Positions 26,697 to 37,197 of a stretch of DNA of 64,000 nucleotides are shown one piece after another. The notes beneath the pieces were generated by a model. That model was not told where the DNA came from. It was given only the letters and a program-made list of their open reading frames with translations, and did no database searches. Position numbers and translations under genes: made by a program. The DNA comes from Campylobacter pinnipediorum subsp. pinnipediorum (lineage in GTDB: Bacteria; Campylobacterota; Campylobacteria; Campylobacterales; Campylobacteraceae), in the NCBI RefSeq assembly GCF_002021925.1, contig NZ_CP012546.1, positions 620,001-684,000 of the forward strand, written 5' to 3'. Every line of letters begins with the position of its first letter. Position 1 is the first letter of the stretch.

Positions 26697-27431
26697 ATGA
26701 TTAGTATGGAAAAAGTGACTAAGATTTATAACGATACTTATGTTATAAAAGATCAGACTTTAAATATTAAAAAAGGTGAGTTTTTTGTTTTGGTTGGCCC
26801 AAGTGGTAGTGGAAAAACAACAACTCTTAAAATGTTAAATCGCCTTATAGAGCCAAGCTCAGGGGTTATAAAAATCAATGGAAAAGACATAAAAGACTAT
26901 GATTTAAGAGAGCTTAGATTAGATACCGGATATGTTTTGCAACAAATTGCACTTTTTCCAAATTTAACTGTTCTTGAAAATATATCTCTTATTCCAGAGA
27001 TGAAAAAGTGGCCAAAAAAAGAGCGTATGCAAAAAACCATAGAGCTACTCAAAAAAGTAAAAATGCCCCCAGAAAAATATCTGCATCGTTATCCAAGAGA
27101 GCTTTCTGGTGGCGAACAACAAAGGATAGGAATTTTAAGGGCGATTATAGCCCGTCCCCAGGTTATTCTTATGGATGAGCCGTTTAGTGCTTTAGACCCA
27201 ATTTCAAGACAACAACTTCAAGATTTGATTAAAGAGTTGCATAAAGATTTAGGAATGACAATAGTATTTGTTACTCACGATATGCAAGAAGCTGAGTATG
27301 TTGCTGAGAGAATTTGTATAATGAGAAAGGGTGAAATAATGCAAATTGATTCACCAAAAAACATCAAAGATAATCCAGCAAATGAATTTGTTGCTAAATT
27401 TTTTCAAGCAGGTAACACAATAAATGAATGA
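26697..27431 (+). CDS. OpuC/ProV-type ABC transporter ATPase
   Basis: 244-residue ATPase of a quaternary-amine (glycine betaine/choline/carnitine type) importer. Walker A is [15 protein letters not shown], the Q-loop [10 protein letters not shown], signature [14 protein letters not shown], Walker B VILMDEP, and the switch His is in [10 protein letters not shown]. Unlike OpuCA it lacks the C-terminal CBS domains. The in-frame ATG at 26706 is an alternative start. It overlaps the permease gene by 8 bp, forming a two-gene transporter operon. Confidence 0.88.
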   Translation: MISMEKVTKIYNDTYVIKDQTLNIKKGEFFVLVGPSGSGKTTTLKMLNRLIEPSSGVIKINGKDIKDYDLRELRLDTGYVLQQIALFPNLTVLENISLIPEMKKWPKKERMQKTIELLKKVKMPPEKYLHRYPRELSGGEQQRIGILRAIIARPQVILMDEPFSALDPISRQQLQDLIKELHKDLGMTIVFVTHDMQEAEYVAERICIMRKGEIMQIDSPKNIKDNPANEFVAKFFQAGNTINE

Positions 27432-28941
27432 TTTGATAATTACTTTTAATGAACGTAAATTTGAGCTTTTTGAAGCTGTTTTAGAGCATCTTCAAATTTC
27501 ATTATCATCGCTTTTGATTGCTATCGCCATTGCTGTTCCTATGGCTATTTTGATTTCTAATAATAAAAAAATAACAGAAATCGTGTTGCAAGTGACAGGT
27601 ATTTTTCAAACTATACCATCTTTAGCACTTCTTGGTCTTTTTATACCACTTTTTGGTATAGGTGCTGTTCCTGCGGTTATAGCTCTTGTTATTTACTCTC
27701 TTTTTCCTATAGTTCAAAATACTATAACGGGACTTAATGAGATAAACCCATCTTTAAAAGAAGCCGCGGAAGCATTTGGAATGACAAAATGGGAAAAACT
27801 TAAAAAATTTGAACTTGCTATTGCTATGCCAGTTATTATTTCTGGTATCCAAACAGCTGCTGTTATGATAATAGGCACAGCCACTTTGGCTGCTTTGATA
27901 GGAGCTGGTGGACTTGGACGTTTTGTATTGCTTGGCATAGATAGAAATAATACATCTTTGATCTTAATCGGAGCTATTTCATCGGCACTTTTAGCGATTT
28001 TATTTAGTGTAGGTATTCGTTTTTTAAGAAAGCAAAATATAAAGCTCGTTGCATTTGCTTTGTTTACAATGGTTCTTTCTCTTGGATTATCTTTTTTACC
28101 TACTATGGAAAATCAAAATAACAAAATAATTATTGCTGGAAAATTAGGTGTAGAACCCGAGATATTGATTAATATGTATAAAGAAATCATAACCAATAAT
28201 AGTGATATTAAAGTTGAATTAAAACCAAATTTTGGAAAAACTAGCTTTTTATATGAGGCTTTAAAATCAGGAGATATTGATATGTATCCAGAGTTTAGTG
28301 GAACTGTTGTTAAAAGCTTGCTTAAAAAACAGCCTTTGGCCTTATCAAATGATCCACAAGAAGTTTATGAGATAGCAAGAGATGGTATAAAAACTCAAGA
28401 TGATTTGGCATTTTTAAAGCCTATGGAATTTCAAAATACATATGCTGTTGCTGTTAAGTCTAGTTTAGCTAAAGAGTATGGTCTTAAAAATATATCAGAC
28501 CTAAAAAGAGTTAGTGATAAATTTATAGCTGGATTTACTTTGGAATTTAATGACAGAAAAGATGGTAATTTGGGCTTAAAAACAGAGTATGGTCTAAATC
28601 TAAAAGTAAAAACAGTAGAACCAGCATTGAGATATAAGGCTATTGAAAATAATGAGGTTCAAATAATTGATGCATATTCAACTGATAGCGAGTTAAGGCA
28701 ATATGATTTGGTTGTATTAAATGATGATAAACATATATTTCCACCATATCAGGGTGCACCGCTCATCAAAGAAGATACACTTAAAAAATATCCCAAACTA
28801 AAATCAATGCTTGAACTTTTAGCAGGCCATATTAGCACAAAAGATATGAGCGATATGAACTATGCTGTTAGGGTAAAAGGTCGTCTTGCTAAAGATGTTG
28901 CTAGAGAGTATTTGATAAAAAATAATTTGATAGATAAATAA
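27424..28941 (+). CDS. Fused permease and substrate-binding protein of the OpuC-type transporter
   Basis: 505 residues. Residues ~1-225 are a permease with about six membrane segments and the EAAxxxG coupling loop ([22 protein letters not shown]). A seventh hydrophobic segment (~208-227) precedes residues ~235-505, a periplasmic binding domain of the OpuAC/OsmX type ([56 protein letters not shown]). The fusion puts the binding domain outside, tethered. Osmoprotectant uptake is inferred; the ligand is not resolved. Confidence 0.87.
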   Translation: MNDLIITFNERKFELFEAVLEHLQISLSSLLIAIAIAVPMAILISNNKKITEIVLQVTGIFQTIPSLALLGLFIPLFGIGAVPAVIALVIYSLFPIVQNTITGLNEINPSLKEAAEAFGMTKWEKLKKFELAIAMPVIISGIQTAAVMIIGTATLAALIGAGGLGRFVLLGIDRNNTSLILIGAISSALLAILFSVGIRFLRKQNIKLVAFALFTMVLSLGLSFLPTMENQNNKIIIAGKLGVEPEILINMYKEIITNNSDIKVELKPNFGKTSFLYEALKSGDIDMYPEFSGTVVKSLLKKQPLALSNDPQEVYEIARDGIKTQDDLAFLKPMEFQNTYAVAVKSSLAKEYGLKNISDLKRVSDKFIAGFTLEFNDRKDGNLGLKTEYGLNLKVKTVEPALRYKAIENNEVQIIDAYSTDSELRQYDLVVLNDDKHIFPPYQGAPLIKEDTLKKYPKLKSMLELLAGHISTKDMSDMNYAVRVKGRLAKDVAREYLIKNNLIDK

Positions 28942-28952
28942 GTATGAAGCTT

Positions 28953-28989
28953 AAGATTGATATTTTTTAAGATATCAATCTTTTTTTTA
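28953..28989. terminator. Bidirectional terminator after the ABC transporter operon
   Basis: AAGATTGATAT (28953-28963) pairs perfectly with ATATCAATCTT (28972-28982), followed by a T-run. It sits between convergent transporter and rsfS genes. Confidence 0.8.
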
Positions 28990-28990
28990 T

Positions 28991-29329
28991 TTAGTTTTGA
29001 GTATCTTTTTTTAGTTTGCTAAGCAACTCTTCTATATTATATTTAGCCCTGTATTCTGGTGTGAAAAGGTGGATTAAAATATCTCCAAGGTCTATAACAA
29101 CCCAGTCATCGGAGCTTTCTATATTTAAAAATTCTTCCCCATCAGGCTTTAATTTTTCTTTTAATTCATCATTTAATGACATTGAGTGTCTTTGTCCAAG
29201 AGTAGTGGCAAGCACTACAAATTTAACAAAATACTCATCATCTCTCATATCAAAAGCTTGTATGTTTTCAGCTTTTTTTTCATCAAGTATGGATACTATT
29301 TTTTCAACTCTTGTTGATATATCTTGCAT
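28991..29329 (-). CDS. rsfS: Ribosome silencing factor RsfS
   Basis: 112 residues, the Iojap/DUF143 family protein that binds L14 and blocks subunit joining in nutrient limitation. Typical features are AFDMRDDEYFVKFVVLATT, SSDDWVVIDLGDILIHLFTPEYRAKYNIEELL. Its start overlaps the nadD stop by one base (TAATG), the widespread nadD-rsfS order. Confidence 0.93.
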   Translation of the reverse strand: MQDISTRVEKIVSILDEKKAENIQAFDMRDDEYFVKFVVLATTLGQRHSMSLNDELKEKLKPDGEEFLNIESSDDWVVIDLGDILIHLFTPEYRAKYNIEELLSKLKKDTQN

Positions 29330-29865
29330 TATTTTCCTTTGTAAAATTTAATTATATCTTCTTTTATTTTATCATTAAGCAGTTCATAGCCAACACCTTT
29401 TCTTATCTCAGACGAACTTATATGAACATCTGTATTTATCTTTTGAAGATTTTTTGGTATTTCTATTTCATCTCTTTTTGCAACTATAAATTTAACTATA
29501 TTTTTAAGCTCATCGTAGTTGTGCCACGTGCTTAAATTTCTTATATGATCAGCCCCAAGCAATAGATAAAAATTTTCAGGGTTGTATTTTTCTTTTAGAT
29601 AAATAGCTGTTTGTATCGTGGGAACTGGTCTTTTTTGTTCTATCTCAAAGTCTGATATTTCAACATTTTCAAGACTTCCCCATATATCATTTACCCATTT
29701 TAATCTAACATTTGGAGGTGCTGAAAATGTGCTTTTAAATGGACTTATGAATGTTGGCATTATGATTAGTTTATCTATATCAAGTTCATTTAGTGCCATT
29801 TTTACAATGCTATCGTGACCTAGGTGAGGAGGGTCAAAACTTCCACCAAATAGTGCCAAATTCAA
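29329..29865 (-). CDS. nadD: Nicotinate-nucleotide adenylyltransferase
   Basis: Makes deamido-NAD from nicotinate mononucleotide and ATP. 178 residues, with the nucleotidyltransferase motif FGGSFDPPHLGH near the N-terminus and ISSSEIRKG near the C-terminus. LLLGADHIRNLSTWHNY lies in the substrate region. It is upstream of and coupled to rsfS, and divergent from gapA. Confidence 0.94.
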   Translation of the reverse strand: MNLALFGGSFDPPHLGHDSIVKMALNELDIDKLIIMPTFISPFKSTFSAPPNVRLKWVNDIWGSLENVEISDFEIEQKRPVPTIQTAIYLKEKYNPENFYLLLGADHIRNLSTWHNYDELKNIVKFIVAKRDEIEIPKNLQKINTDVHISSSEIRKGVGYELLNDKIKEDIIKFYKGK

Positions 29866-29942
29866 ATTAATTGCCTTTAATATATGTTTGTTTAATTTAC
29901 ATTTTTGTAAAATTGTGACGTATTATATCAAAAGGAAATAAG

Positions 29943-30959
29943 ATGTCGATTAAAATGGCTATAAATGGTTTTGGACGTATAGGAAGATGTGCTGCTCGTA
30001 TCATTTTGGAAAGAAATGATGTTGAATTAGTTGCTATAAACGATACTGCAACAAGAGATTTAACTAGGTATTTGCTTAAATATGACAGTGTTCACGGCGA
30101 GTTTAAACATGATGTTAGAGTTTTGAATGATGATTATATAGAAGTTGATGGTAAAAAAATTAGAGTTTTTAGCACCAGAGATGCGAATGAGTTAGCTTTT
30201 TCAGATTTTGGCACAGATGTAGTTCTTGAATGTACGGGTGCGAATTTAACAAGTGAAAAATGTGAAAAATTTATACAAAATGGTGTTAGTAAGGTTGTAA
30301 TGTCAGCACCTGCTAAGGATGATACTCCAACCTTTGTTTATGGTGTAAACTCAGACTCTTATAAAGGCGAGGCTATTATCTCAAATGCAAGTTGTACTAC
30401 AAACTGCCTAGCTCCTGTGGCAAAGGTTTTAGATGATGCTTTTGGTATACAAAAAGGTCTTATGACTACAATACATGCTTATACAAATGGACAAAGTATA
30501 GTTGATGCAAAATCAGCAAAAGATATAAGAAGGGGTAGGGCTGGTGCTGTAAATATAGGACCTACCACAACAGGTGCAGCAAAGGCTATAGGCTTAGTGC
30601 TTCCACACTTAAAAGGTAAATTAAACGGAGTTAGTGTTCGTGTTCCAACACCTAATGTATCTATGGTTGATTTAGTAGCTACTCTTAAACAAAATGTAGA
30701 TAAAGATATGCTAAATGAAGCTTTTTTAAAGGCTAGTGAAGGCGGACTTAAAGGCATACTTTTGGTTGATGAAGATAAACGTGTTTCTAGTGATTTTATA
30801 GGTAGCGAGCATTCGAGTATAGTTATATCTGATATGTTGCAAGTTATATGTGAAGATACTGTAAAAGTTCTTGCTTGGTATGATAATGAATGGGGTTATT
30901 CTGCTCGTTTAGTAGATATGGGTGTTTTAGCGGCTAAGTTTACAAAGGATAACAAGTGA
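29943..30959 (+). CDS. gapA: Glyceraldehyde-3-phosphate dehydrogenase
   Basis: 338 residues; oxidises glyceraldehyde-3-phosphate in glycolysis or runs in reverse in gluconeogenesis, the main direction in most Campylobacter. NAD-binding [12 protein letters not shown] is at the N-terminus; the active-site Cys is in [27 protein letters not shown] is near the end. AAAAGGAAATAAG precedes the ATG. It is the first gene of gapA-pgk-tpiA-fabI, joined to pgk by a GTGA overlap. Confidence 0.96.
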   Translation: MSIKMAINGFGRIGRCAARIILERNDVELVAINDTATRDLTRYLLKYDSVHGEFKHDVRVLNDDYIEVDGKKIRVFSTRDANELAFSDFGTDVVLECTGANLTSEKCEKFIQNGVSKVVMSAPAKDDTPTFVYGVNSDSYKGEAIISNASCTTNCLAPVAKVLDDAFGIQKGLMTTIHAYTNGQSIVDAKSAKDIRRGRAGAVNIGPTTTGAAKAIGLVLPHLKGKLNGVSVRVPTPNVSMVDLVATLKQNVDKDMLNEAFLKASEGGLKGILLVDEDKRVSSDFIGSEHSSIVISDMLQVICEDTVKVLAWYDNEWGYSARLVDMGVLAAKFTKDNK

Positions 30960-32161
30960 ATGGTATAATTTCTATAAAAGATATAGATATAAGTGGAAAA
31001 AGGGTATTTATAAGATGTGATTTTAATGTCCCTATGGATGAGTTTGGAAATATCACAGATGATAGACGTATAGTTTCTGCTATACCTACTATAAAGTATT
31101 GTTTAGATCAGGGTTGTAGTGTCGTTTTGGCTTCTCATCTTGGTCGTCCAAAAAATGGTTTTGAAGAAAAATACTCAATGAAACCCGTTGTGAAAAGACT
31201 ATCTAGATTATTGCTTCCAGAAATTGCTCTTGCTAATGACGTTATTGGTCCTGATGCAAAAGATAAGGTTAGTAAGCTAAAACCGGGAGAGGTTTTGTTG
31301 CTTGAAAATTTACGTTTTGAAAAAGGTGAAACCAAAAATGATGAAAACTTAGCAAAAGCACTTAGTGAATTTGCTGATGTTTATATAAATGATGCTTTTG
31401 GTGTTTGTCATAGAGCTCATAGTTCGGTCGAAGCTATTGTTAGGTTTTACGATGAAAATACTAAGGCGGCTGGATTTTTACTACAAAAAGAGATTGAGTT
31501 TGCACAAAAATTAATAAAACAGCCTTCAAGACCATTTGTCGCTGTTGTTGGCGGTAGTAAGGTAAGTGGAAAACTGCAAGCTTTGACAAATTTATTGCCA
31601 AGGGTTGATAAACTTATAATAGGCGGTGGTATGGCATTTACCTTTTTAAAAGCTCTTGGTTATGATATAGGAAATTCTCTTCTTGAAGAGGATTTGATAG
31701 ATGAAGCAAAAAATATCTTAACAAAAGGAAAAGAACTTGGTGTTAAAATTTATTTACCGGTAGATGTTGTAGCTGCTCAGACATTTTCTGCTGATAGTGC
31801 CATTAAGTTTGTAACAGCTCAAGAGATACCTGCTGGATGGATGGGCCTTGATATAGGACCTGCTAGCACAAGGCTTTTTAGACTTGCAATAGCTGATGCT
31901 CAGACTATATGGTGGAATGGACCTATGGGTGTTTTTGAGATGGATAAATTTTGCAAAGGTAGTATAAAAATGAGTCATGCTATAGCTGAAAGTCATGCTA
32001 CTACGGTTGTTGGTGGTGGAGATACGGCTGATGTTGCTCAGCGTGCTGGTGATGCTGATGAGATGACATTTATATCAACTGGCGGTGGTGCTAGTTTAGA
32101 GCTTATAGAAGGAAAAGAGCTTCCTGGCGTAAAACCTTTAAGAAAGAAGGATGATGAATGA
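30956..32161 (+). CDS. pgk: Phosphoglycerate kinase
   Basis: 401 residues, ATP-forming step between 1,3-bisphosphoglycerate and 3-phosphoglycerate. [32 protein letters not shown] and the C-terminal nucleotide site [13 protein letters not shown] are present. The start is GTG at 30956 overlapping the gapA stop (GTGA), and the 3' end overlaps the tpiA ATG (ATGA). The low-strength start fits coupled translation. Confidence 0.96.
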   Translation: MNGIISIKDIDISGKRVFIRCDFNVPMDEFGNITDDRRIVSAIPTIKYCLDQGCSVVLASHLGRPKNGFEEKYSMKPVVKRLSRLLLPEIALANDVIGPDAKDKVSKLKPGEVLLLENLRFEKGETKNDENLAKALSEFADVYINDAFGVCHRAHSSVEAIVRFYDENTKAAGFLLQKEIEFAQKLIKQPSRPFVAVVGGSKVSGKLQALTNLLPRVDKLIIGGGMAFTFLKALGYDIGNSLLEEDLIDEAKNILTKGKELGVKIYLPVDVVAAQTFSADSAIKFVTAQEIPAGWMGLDIGPASTRLFRLAIADAQTIWWNGPMGVFEMDKFCKGSIKMSHAIAESHATTVVGGGDTADVAQRAGDADEMTFISTGGGASLELIEGKELPGVKPLRKKDDE

Positions 32162-32835
32162 AATTTTTTGCAAATTTAAAATCAAATCACACAAGAAAAA
32201 GCTTCTCTGAATATGTAAAAAACATAGAAAAAAATTTACAAACTCAAGATGTTATCATATATCCCCCATTTACTGCACTTGATTATTCTTTGTCAAAAAA
32301 AATAAAAATAGGAGCTCAAAATTTTTATCCAGCCAAGAGTGGATCTTTTACCGGAGAGATAACATCGCTTATGCTTGATGAGTTTGAAATAAATAATGTT
32401 CTTATTGGACATAGCGAAAGAAGAGAACTTGGTGAAAATGAAGATCTGTTAAAATCTAAATTTAATTTTGCAAAAGAAAAAAATTGGGAAATAGTTTATT
32501 GTATTGGTGAAAATTTAGATACTTTTGAAAATAAAAAAACAAAAGAATTTTTAAGTAAACAGCTTGAAAGTATTGATTTGCAATACGATAAGCTAACTAT
32601 AGCTTATGAGCCTATATGGGCTATAGGAACTGGCAAGAGTGCTAGTATAGGACAGATAGAAGAAATTTTGGATTTCATAAGAACTAAAACTAATGCTGAT
32701 TTGTTGTATGGTGGAAGTGTAAATTTAACTAATATTTTAGAAATTTCAAAGATACAAAACTGTCAAGGTGTTCTTGTAGGAACTGCTAGCTGGGATTGTG
32801 ATAATTTTATGAAATTAATAAATGCTGTTTGCTAA
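32158..32835 (+). CDS. tpiA: Triosephosphate isomerase
   Basis: 225 residues, slightly short as is typical of Campylobacter. Interconverts dihydroxyacetone phosphate and glyceraldehyde-3-phosphate. Visible: [10 protein letters not shown] (Asn and Lys at the active site), LIGHSERRE with the electrophilic His, and the catalytic Glu in [14 protein letters not shown], followed by LYGGSVN. It overlaps pgk by 4 bp and is followed 15 bp later by fabI. Confidence 0.95.
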   Translation: MKFFANLKSNHTRKSFSEYVKNIEKNLQTQDVIIYPPFTALDYSLSKKIKIGAQNFYPAKSGSFTGEITSLMLDEFEINNVLIGHSERRELGENEDLLKSKFNFAKEKNWEIVYCIGENLDTFENKKTKEFLSKQLESIDLQYDKLTIAYEPIWAIGTGKSASIGQIEEILDFIRTKTNADLLYGGSVNLTNILEISKIQNCQGVLVGTASWDCDNFMKLINAVC

Positions 32836-32850
32836 AAAAAGGAAATAGAT

Positions 32851-33678
32851 ATGATAATGAATGGTAAAAAAGGTCTTATAGTAGGCATTGCAAATAATAA
32901 ATCTATTGCTTATGGAATAGCCAAGGCTTGTAAAGAACAAGGTGCCAAACTTGCTTTTACGTTTTTGAATGATTCTATAAAAAAGAGATTAGAACCGATA
33001 GCAAATGAACTTGGCTCAAATTTTATTTATGAGCTTGATATTAACAACAACGAGCATTTGCAAAATCTTGCTCCGATGATAGAAAAAGAGTTTGGAAAGA
33101 TTGATTTTGTTGTTCATGCTGTTGCTTATGCGCCAAAAGAGGCTTTGGATGATGAGTTTATAAATACTACAAAAGAGGCTTTTGAAATCACAATGAATAC
33201 ATCTGTGTATTCTTTATTAAGCTTAACAAAATCAGTCCTACCTATCTTAAATGATAATGGTTCTATTCTTACTCTTAGTTATCTTGGTGGTGTTAGATTT
33301 GTTCCACATTATAACGTTATGGGTGTTGCAAAAGCAGCTCTTGAAAGCTCTGTAAAATACCTAGCACATGATCTTGGTAAGAAAAATATAAGAGTAAATG
33401 CAATAAGTGCCGGACCTATCAAAACACTTGCCGCAAGTGGAATAGGCGATTTTCGTATGATCTTAAAGTACAATGAAGCTAATGCCCCTTTAAAACGCAA
33501 TACAACCATAGATGATGTTGGTAAAAGCGGAATGTATCTTTTGAGCGACCTTGCTAGTGGTGTTACTGGTGAGATTCATTATGTTGATTGTGGATACAAT
33601 ATAATGGGAATGACTGATGTTGAACAAGATAGCGAAGGAAATGTTTGCTTAGTTACTGATTTAGAAAAACATAAGTAG
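32851..33678 (+). CDS. fabI: Enoyl-[acyl-carrier-protein] reductase (NADH)
   Basis: 275 residues; last reductive step of each fatty-acid elongation round. The short-chain-dehydrogenase-like motifs of FabI are present: GLIVGIANNKSIAYGIAKA, HAVAYAPKEAL, the active-site region VRFVPHYNVMGVAKAAL with Tyr and Lys, and RVNAISAGPIKTLAASGI. AAAAGGAAAT precedes the ATG; an in-frame ATG at 32857 is an alternative. It closes the gapA operon with a hairpin right at its stop. Confidence 0.95.
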   Translation: MIMNGKKGLIVGIANNKSIAYGIAKACKEQGAKLAFTFLNDSIKKRLEPIANELGSNFIYELDINNNEHLQNLAPMIEKEFGKIDFVVHAVAYAPKEALDDEFINTTKEAFEITMNTSVYSLLSLTKSVLPILNDNGSILTLSYLGGVRFVPHYNVMGVAKAALESSVKYLAHDLGKKNIRVNAISAGPIKTLAASGIGDFRMILKYNEANAPLKRNTTIDDVGKSGMYLLSDLASGVTGEIHYVDCGYNIMGMTDVEQDSEGNVCLVTDLEKHK

Positions 33679-33700
33679 GAAAATTTCCTACTTATTTAAA
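33673..33700. terminator. Hairpin terminator at the fabI stop
   Basis: AAGTAGGAAA (33673-33682) pairs perfectly with TTTCCTACTT (33684-33693). The fabI TAG is inside the left arm, and the convergent transporter gene ends 3 bp further, so it probably serves both. Confidence 0.65.
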
Positions 33701-35009
33701 ATGATATATGCATACTTAGTGCTATTATACATAGTATAAGCGCCATAGGAACATACAGATATCTTCCTATGCTGTGCCATAAAAGACCTTGCTTATTATC
33801 TGTTCCTGTGTTTATCTCTTCTAAAATTTCATCTTTTTTAATTATCCAAAACCAAGATATAGCTCCTATAACAGCCCCAATAGGTATGATATAAATAGAT
33901 ACAAAATCCATCCAAGGGCCCCAAGTTGTTATATCTTGCATTGTTACCCCTATGCCAAAGCATATGATGCATAATGCGATCAAAATAGGAGTTCGTTTTA
34001 TTTTTGGAAATTTATGCATTATGGACTCAGCAACCGCTTCTAACATATTTTGCAAAGATGATATTCCTCCAAAAATCACAGCTGTAAATAAAATAATAGC
34101 AAATATTTGTCCACCTGGCATATCTTGTAAAATTTTAGGTAGTGTAACAAATAAAAGTCCAGGACCACCTGCTGGATTCATACTATATGCAAAAACAGCT
34201 GGTATCATAACCAAAGCGGCAACTGTGGCTGCTACAGTATCAAAGATAGCTGTTTTTTTCGCCGAATCAACAATATCTTCATCTTTTGATAGGTATGAGC
34301 CATAAACTATCATTCCAGAACCTGTTATTGATAGTGAGAAAAATGCTTGCCCCATAGCTGATACCCATACCATTGGCTCTTTTAATTTTTGCCAGTCAGC
34401 TTTGAATAAAAATTTATATCCATCAATAGCATTATCTAAAAATGAAACTCTTATAGCTAGTATTATAAAGAGTATAAAAAATAGTGGCATCATTATTTTG
34501 TTTGTTTTTTCTATACTTTTTGCACCAAAAAAAAGAGTAAGAAGTGTGCCTGCTATCACTATAAAGTGAAAAGGAACTACAGAATATTTTGTTAGTGCAA
34601 ACGACTCAAACCAAGTATTTGTATCAACACTCATAAGCGAGCCATCTATTGACTGATATAATGCTTTTAAAACATAGGCTATTATAACAGCATATCCTAT
34701 CGCTATACACATAGAACCAGTCAGTGGTAACCAGCCTATTATTTTTCCTATTTTTTTAAATCCTCTTGAATTCCAAGCATATTCATATGAACCTAGTGTT
34801 CCTGTTTTTGCTCTTCTTCCTATTGCATATTCGGCTGATAATCCAACATATGAAAAAATAAGTACAAACAATAGATATATAAGGAAAAATACTCCACCTC
34901 CGTTTGTGCCTACTTTATAAGAAAAACCCCAAACATTTGCCATGCCGACAGCAGAGCCAACACAAGCTATAATAAAAGCCCAACGAGATGTAAAACCAAC
35001 CTTTTGCAC
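33696..35009 (-). CDS. Sodium-dependent transporter of the NSS (SLC6/LeuT) family
   Basis: 437 residues with about 11-12 membrane segments. The N-terminal FTSRWAFIIACVGSAVGMANVWGF is the conserved LeuT TM1 region with the unwound sodium/substrate site, and the rest follows the LeuT pattern. It imports an amino acid or related solute with Na+. The substrate is not deducible. Monocistronic, divergent from the MATE gene. Confidence 0.87.
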   Translation of the reverse strand: MQKVGFTSRWAFIIACVGSAVGMANVWGFSYKVGTNGGGVFFLIYLLFVLIFSYVGLSAEYAIGRRAKTGTLGSYEYAWNSRGFKKIGKIIGWLPLTGSMCIAIGYAVIIAYVLKALYQSIDGSLMSVDTNTWFESFALTKYSVVPFHFIVIAGTLLTLFFGAKSIEKTNKIMMPLFFILFIILAIRVSFLDNAIDGYKFLFKADWQKLKEPMVWVSAMGQAFFSLSITGSGMIVYGSYLSKDEDIVDSAKKTAIFDTVAATVAALVMIPAVFAYSMNPAGGPGLLFVTLPKILQDMPGGQIFAIILFTAVIFGGISSLQNMLEAVAESIMHKFPKIKRTPILIALCIICFGIGVTMQDITTWGPWMDFVSIYIIPIGAVIGAISWFWIIKKDEILEEINTGTDNKQGLLWHSIGRYLYVPMALILCIIALSMHISF

Positions 35010-35145
35010 ATCAATCCTTTTAAGTTATTAATGTATCTGATTATACTTTTTAAAACTTTAATGCTTCTTAATTATTTTGTTATGCTTTTGATATTATTTA
35101 TATAATAATTTTGATAAAATAAAATTTTACAACTAAGGATTAAAA

Positions 35146-36465
35146 TTGGAATTATCTTTAAAAAAACTAGCAATACCTATATTTTTTGATATATTTTTGC
35201 ATTTTATAACTCTTGTTATCAATACATATATGGTTTCTAAGGTTAGTATAAACCTTGTTGGTTCTATGGGTGCTGGAAATCAAGTTATGGATTTTTTTAT
35301 GGCTATTTTTAGCTTTTTAAGTGTTGGGTGTTCTATAGTTGTAGCACAAGCAATAGGAGCAAAAAAATTAAAATTAGCAAGAGAAATAGTGCATACAACT
35401 ATAAGTTTTAATACAATTTTAGGTATCTTTTTTGCCTGTTTTGTGTATTTTTTTGGATTTGAAATTTTAGATATTTTAAATATCCCAAATGAGTTGAGAA
35501 ACGAAAGCCACACCTATCTTCATATGCTTGGCATAGCTCTTTGCTTTGATGGTATAGGTATGACACTAGCATCTATTTTAAGGGTTTATAACCGTGCTTT
35601 TTTGGTTATGCTTGTATCTTTTATAATGAATATAATAACTCTTGTTTTAAATGCTATTGTTCTTTTTGGGTTATTAGATGGATTTGATTACGGGCTTTAT
35701 GGTGTTGCTGTTTCTACCATAATAGGGCGATTTGTTGGAGTTTTATTGCTTATATTTATTTTATGCAAGATAGCAAAGATAAGAGTTTATATAAGCAGAT
35801 TGTTTGTTTTATCATTTGATAAATTAAAGATGATTTTAAAAATAGGTCTTCCTAGTGCCGGAGAGCATCTTCTTTGGCTTGGTCAGTATATGGTGGCTTT
35901 TTCTTTTGTCGCTAGTATGGGGGCTAATGAGCTTTCTGTTCAGACTATTTTTATGCAACTTACACTTTTATTGCTTCTTTGTGGTGCTAGTATAAGTATG
36001 GCAAATGAGGTTATTGTTGGTCGTTTGATTGGAGCTAAGGAGTTTGATAGGGCTTATACTCATACTTTTAGAGCTTTAAAAGTAGGAATTTTATTTACAA
36101 TAATAGCTGTTATGATTGTTTTTGTTTTAAAAGATAAAATTATGTTTGAGTTTGGATTAAGTGATGAGCTTAAAAGTATAATGCTACCTTTGTTTTTTCT
36201 ATCAATAGTTCTTGAAGTTGGTAGAACATTTAATATAGTCATAGTAAATGCACTTCGTGCTACGGGTGATGCGAATTTTCCTTTCATTACGGGGTTTATA
36301 TTTATGTGGTGTGTTAGTTTACCACTTGGATATTTTTTAGGTATATATCTTAAATTTGGAATAATTGGTGTTTGGCTTGGCTTTTTGGCTGATGAGTGGC
36401 TTAGGGGTATCGTAAATACATTACATTTTAGAAGTAGAAAATGGCAATCAAAACGACTTGTGTAA
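35146..36465 (+). CDS. MATE family efflux protein
   Basis: 439 residues and about 12 membrane segments in two homologous halves (GSMGAGNQVMDFFMAIFSFL in the first, GANELSVQTIFMQLT in the second). Members expel drugs or metabolites against a Na+ or H+ gradient. The start is TTG at 35146 preceded by AAGGAT. Its 3' end overlaps the hydrolase gene by 25 bp, so the two are co-transcribed. Substrate unknown. Confidence 0.86.
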   Translation: MELSLKKLAIPIFFDIFLHFITLVINTYMVSKVSINLVGSMGAGNQVMDFFMAIFSFLSVGCSIVVAQAIGAKKLKLAREIVHTTISFNTILGIFFACFVYFFGFEILDILNIPNELRNESHTYLHMLGIALCFDGIGMTLASILRVYNRAFLVMLVSFIMNIITLVLNAIVLFGLLDGFDYGLYGVAVSTIIGRFVGVLLLIFILCKIAKIRVYISRLFVLSFDKLKMILKIGLPSAGEHLLWLGQYMVAFSFVASMGANELSVQTIFMQLTLLLLLCGASISMANEVIVGRLIGAKEFDRAYTHTFRALKVGILFTIIAVMIVFVLKDKIMFEFGLSDELKSIMLPLFFLSIVLEVGRTFNIVIVNALRATGDANFPFITGFIFMWCVSLPLGYFLGIYLKFGIIGVWLGFLADEWLRGIVNTLHFRSRKWQSKRLV

Positions 36466-37082
36466 ATTTTTGTGATTTTGTAATAGAGCTAAAGTTTAAA
36501 TCAAATGTAAAATACCTTAGGCTAAAAATAGACAATAATGCAAAAATAACTTGCTCTTTGCCATACAAAACGACAGTTAAAAGGGCTATGGAATTTTTAA
36601 ATGAAAATAAGCAATGGCTTATTGATACACACAAAAAAGTAGTTTTAAAAAAAATTAAAGATGATGAGTTTTATTATCTTGGTAAATTGTATAAGATAAA
36701 AATAGATGAAAATTTAAAAGAGATTGTATTTAAAGATAGTGAAATTTTTACAAAAGATAAAAAAATGCTTGAACATTTTAAAAGAGAAAAATTTAAAGAA
36801 ATTTCATATTTTTTTATAGATAAATTTATGCCTTTTATAAATAGAAAAATAAATCATATAAGTATCAAAAATATGAATACAAGGTGGGGTAGTTGTAATC
36901 ATAAAAAAGGTTATATCAATCTAAATTTAAAACTCATCCATAAAAAAATAGAGCTTGTAGAATATGTAATTTTACACGAATTAACACATCTTATATACCC
37001 AAATCACAAAATAGAATTTTATAAATTTATTGAAAATATAATGCCTGATTTCAGACAAAGAGAAAAATGTCTTAAAAATTAG
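36441..37082 (+). CDS. YgjP-like (DUF45/SprT-type) metal-dependent hydrolase
   Basis: 213 residues. The C-terminal half has the zinc-protease signature HELTHLIYPNHKIEFY (HExxH with a third His) preceded by TRWGSCNHKKGYINLN. The N-terminal half is a mixed alpha/beta region typical of the family. Function in the cell is not known for most members. The reading frame is AT-rich like its neighbours; 37083-37197 shows nothing recognisable. Confidence 0.8.
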   Translation: MAIKTTCVNFCDFVIELKFKSNVKYLRLKIDNNAKITCSLPYKTTVKRAMEFLNENKQWLIDTHKKVVLKKIKDDEFYYLGKLYKIKIDENLKEIVFKDSEIFTKDKKMLEHFKREKFKEISYFFIDKFMPFINRKINHISIKNMNTRWGSCNHKKGYINLNLKLIHKKIELVEYVILHELTHLIYPNHKIEFYKFIENIMPDFRQREKCLKN

Positions 37083-37197
37083 CATTACTTGTTTTTGTAG
37101 TATATTGTAAATTCAAAAAATATTTAAATGTATATTAATTTTGTTATATTGTTATTCTATGGAATTTATTTATGATTGTAAAGTTATAAAAATGACT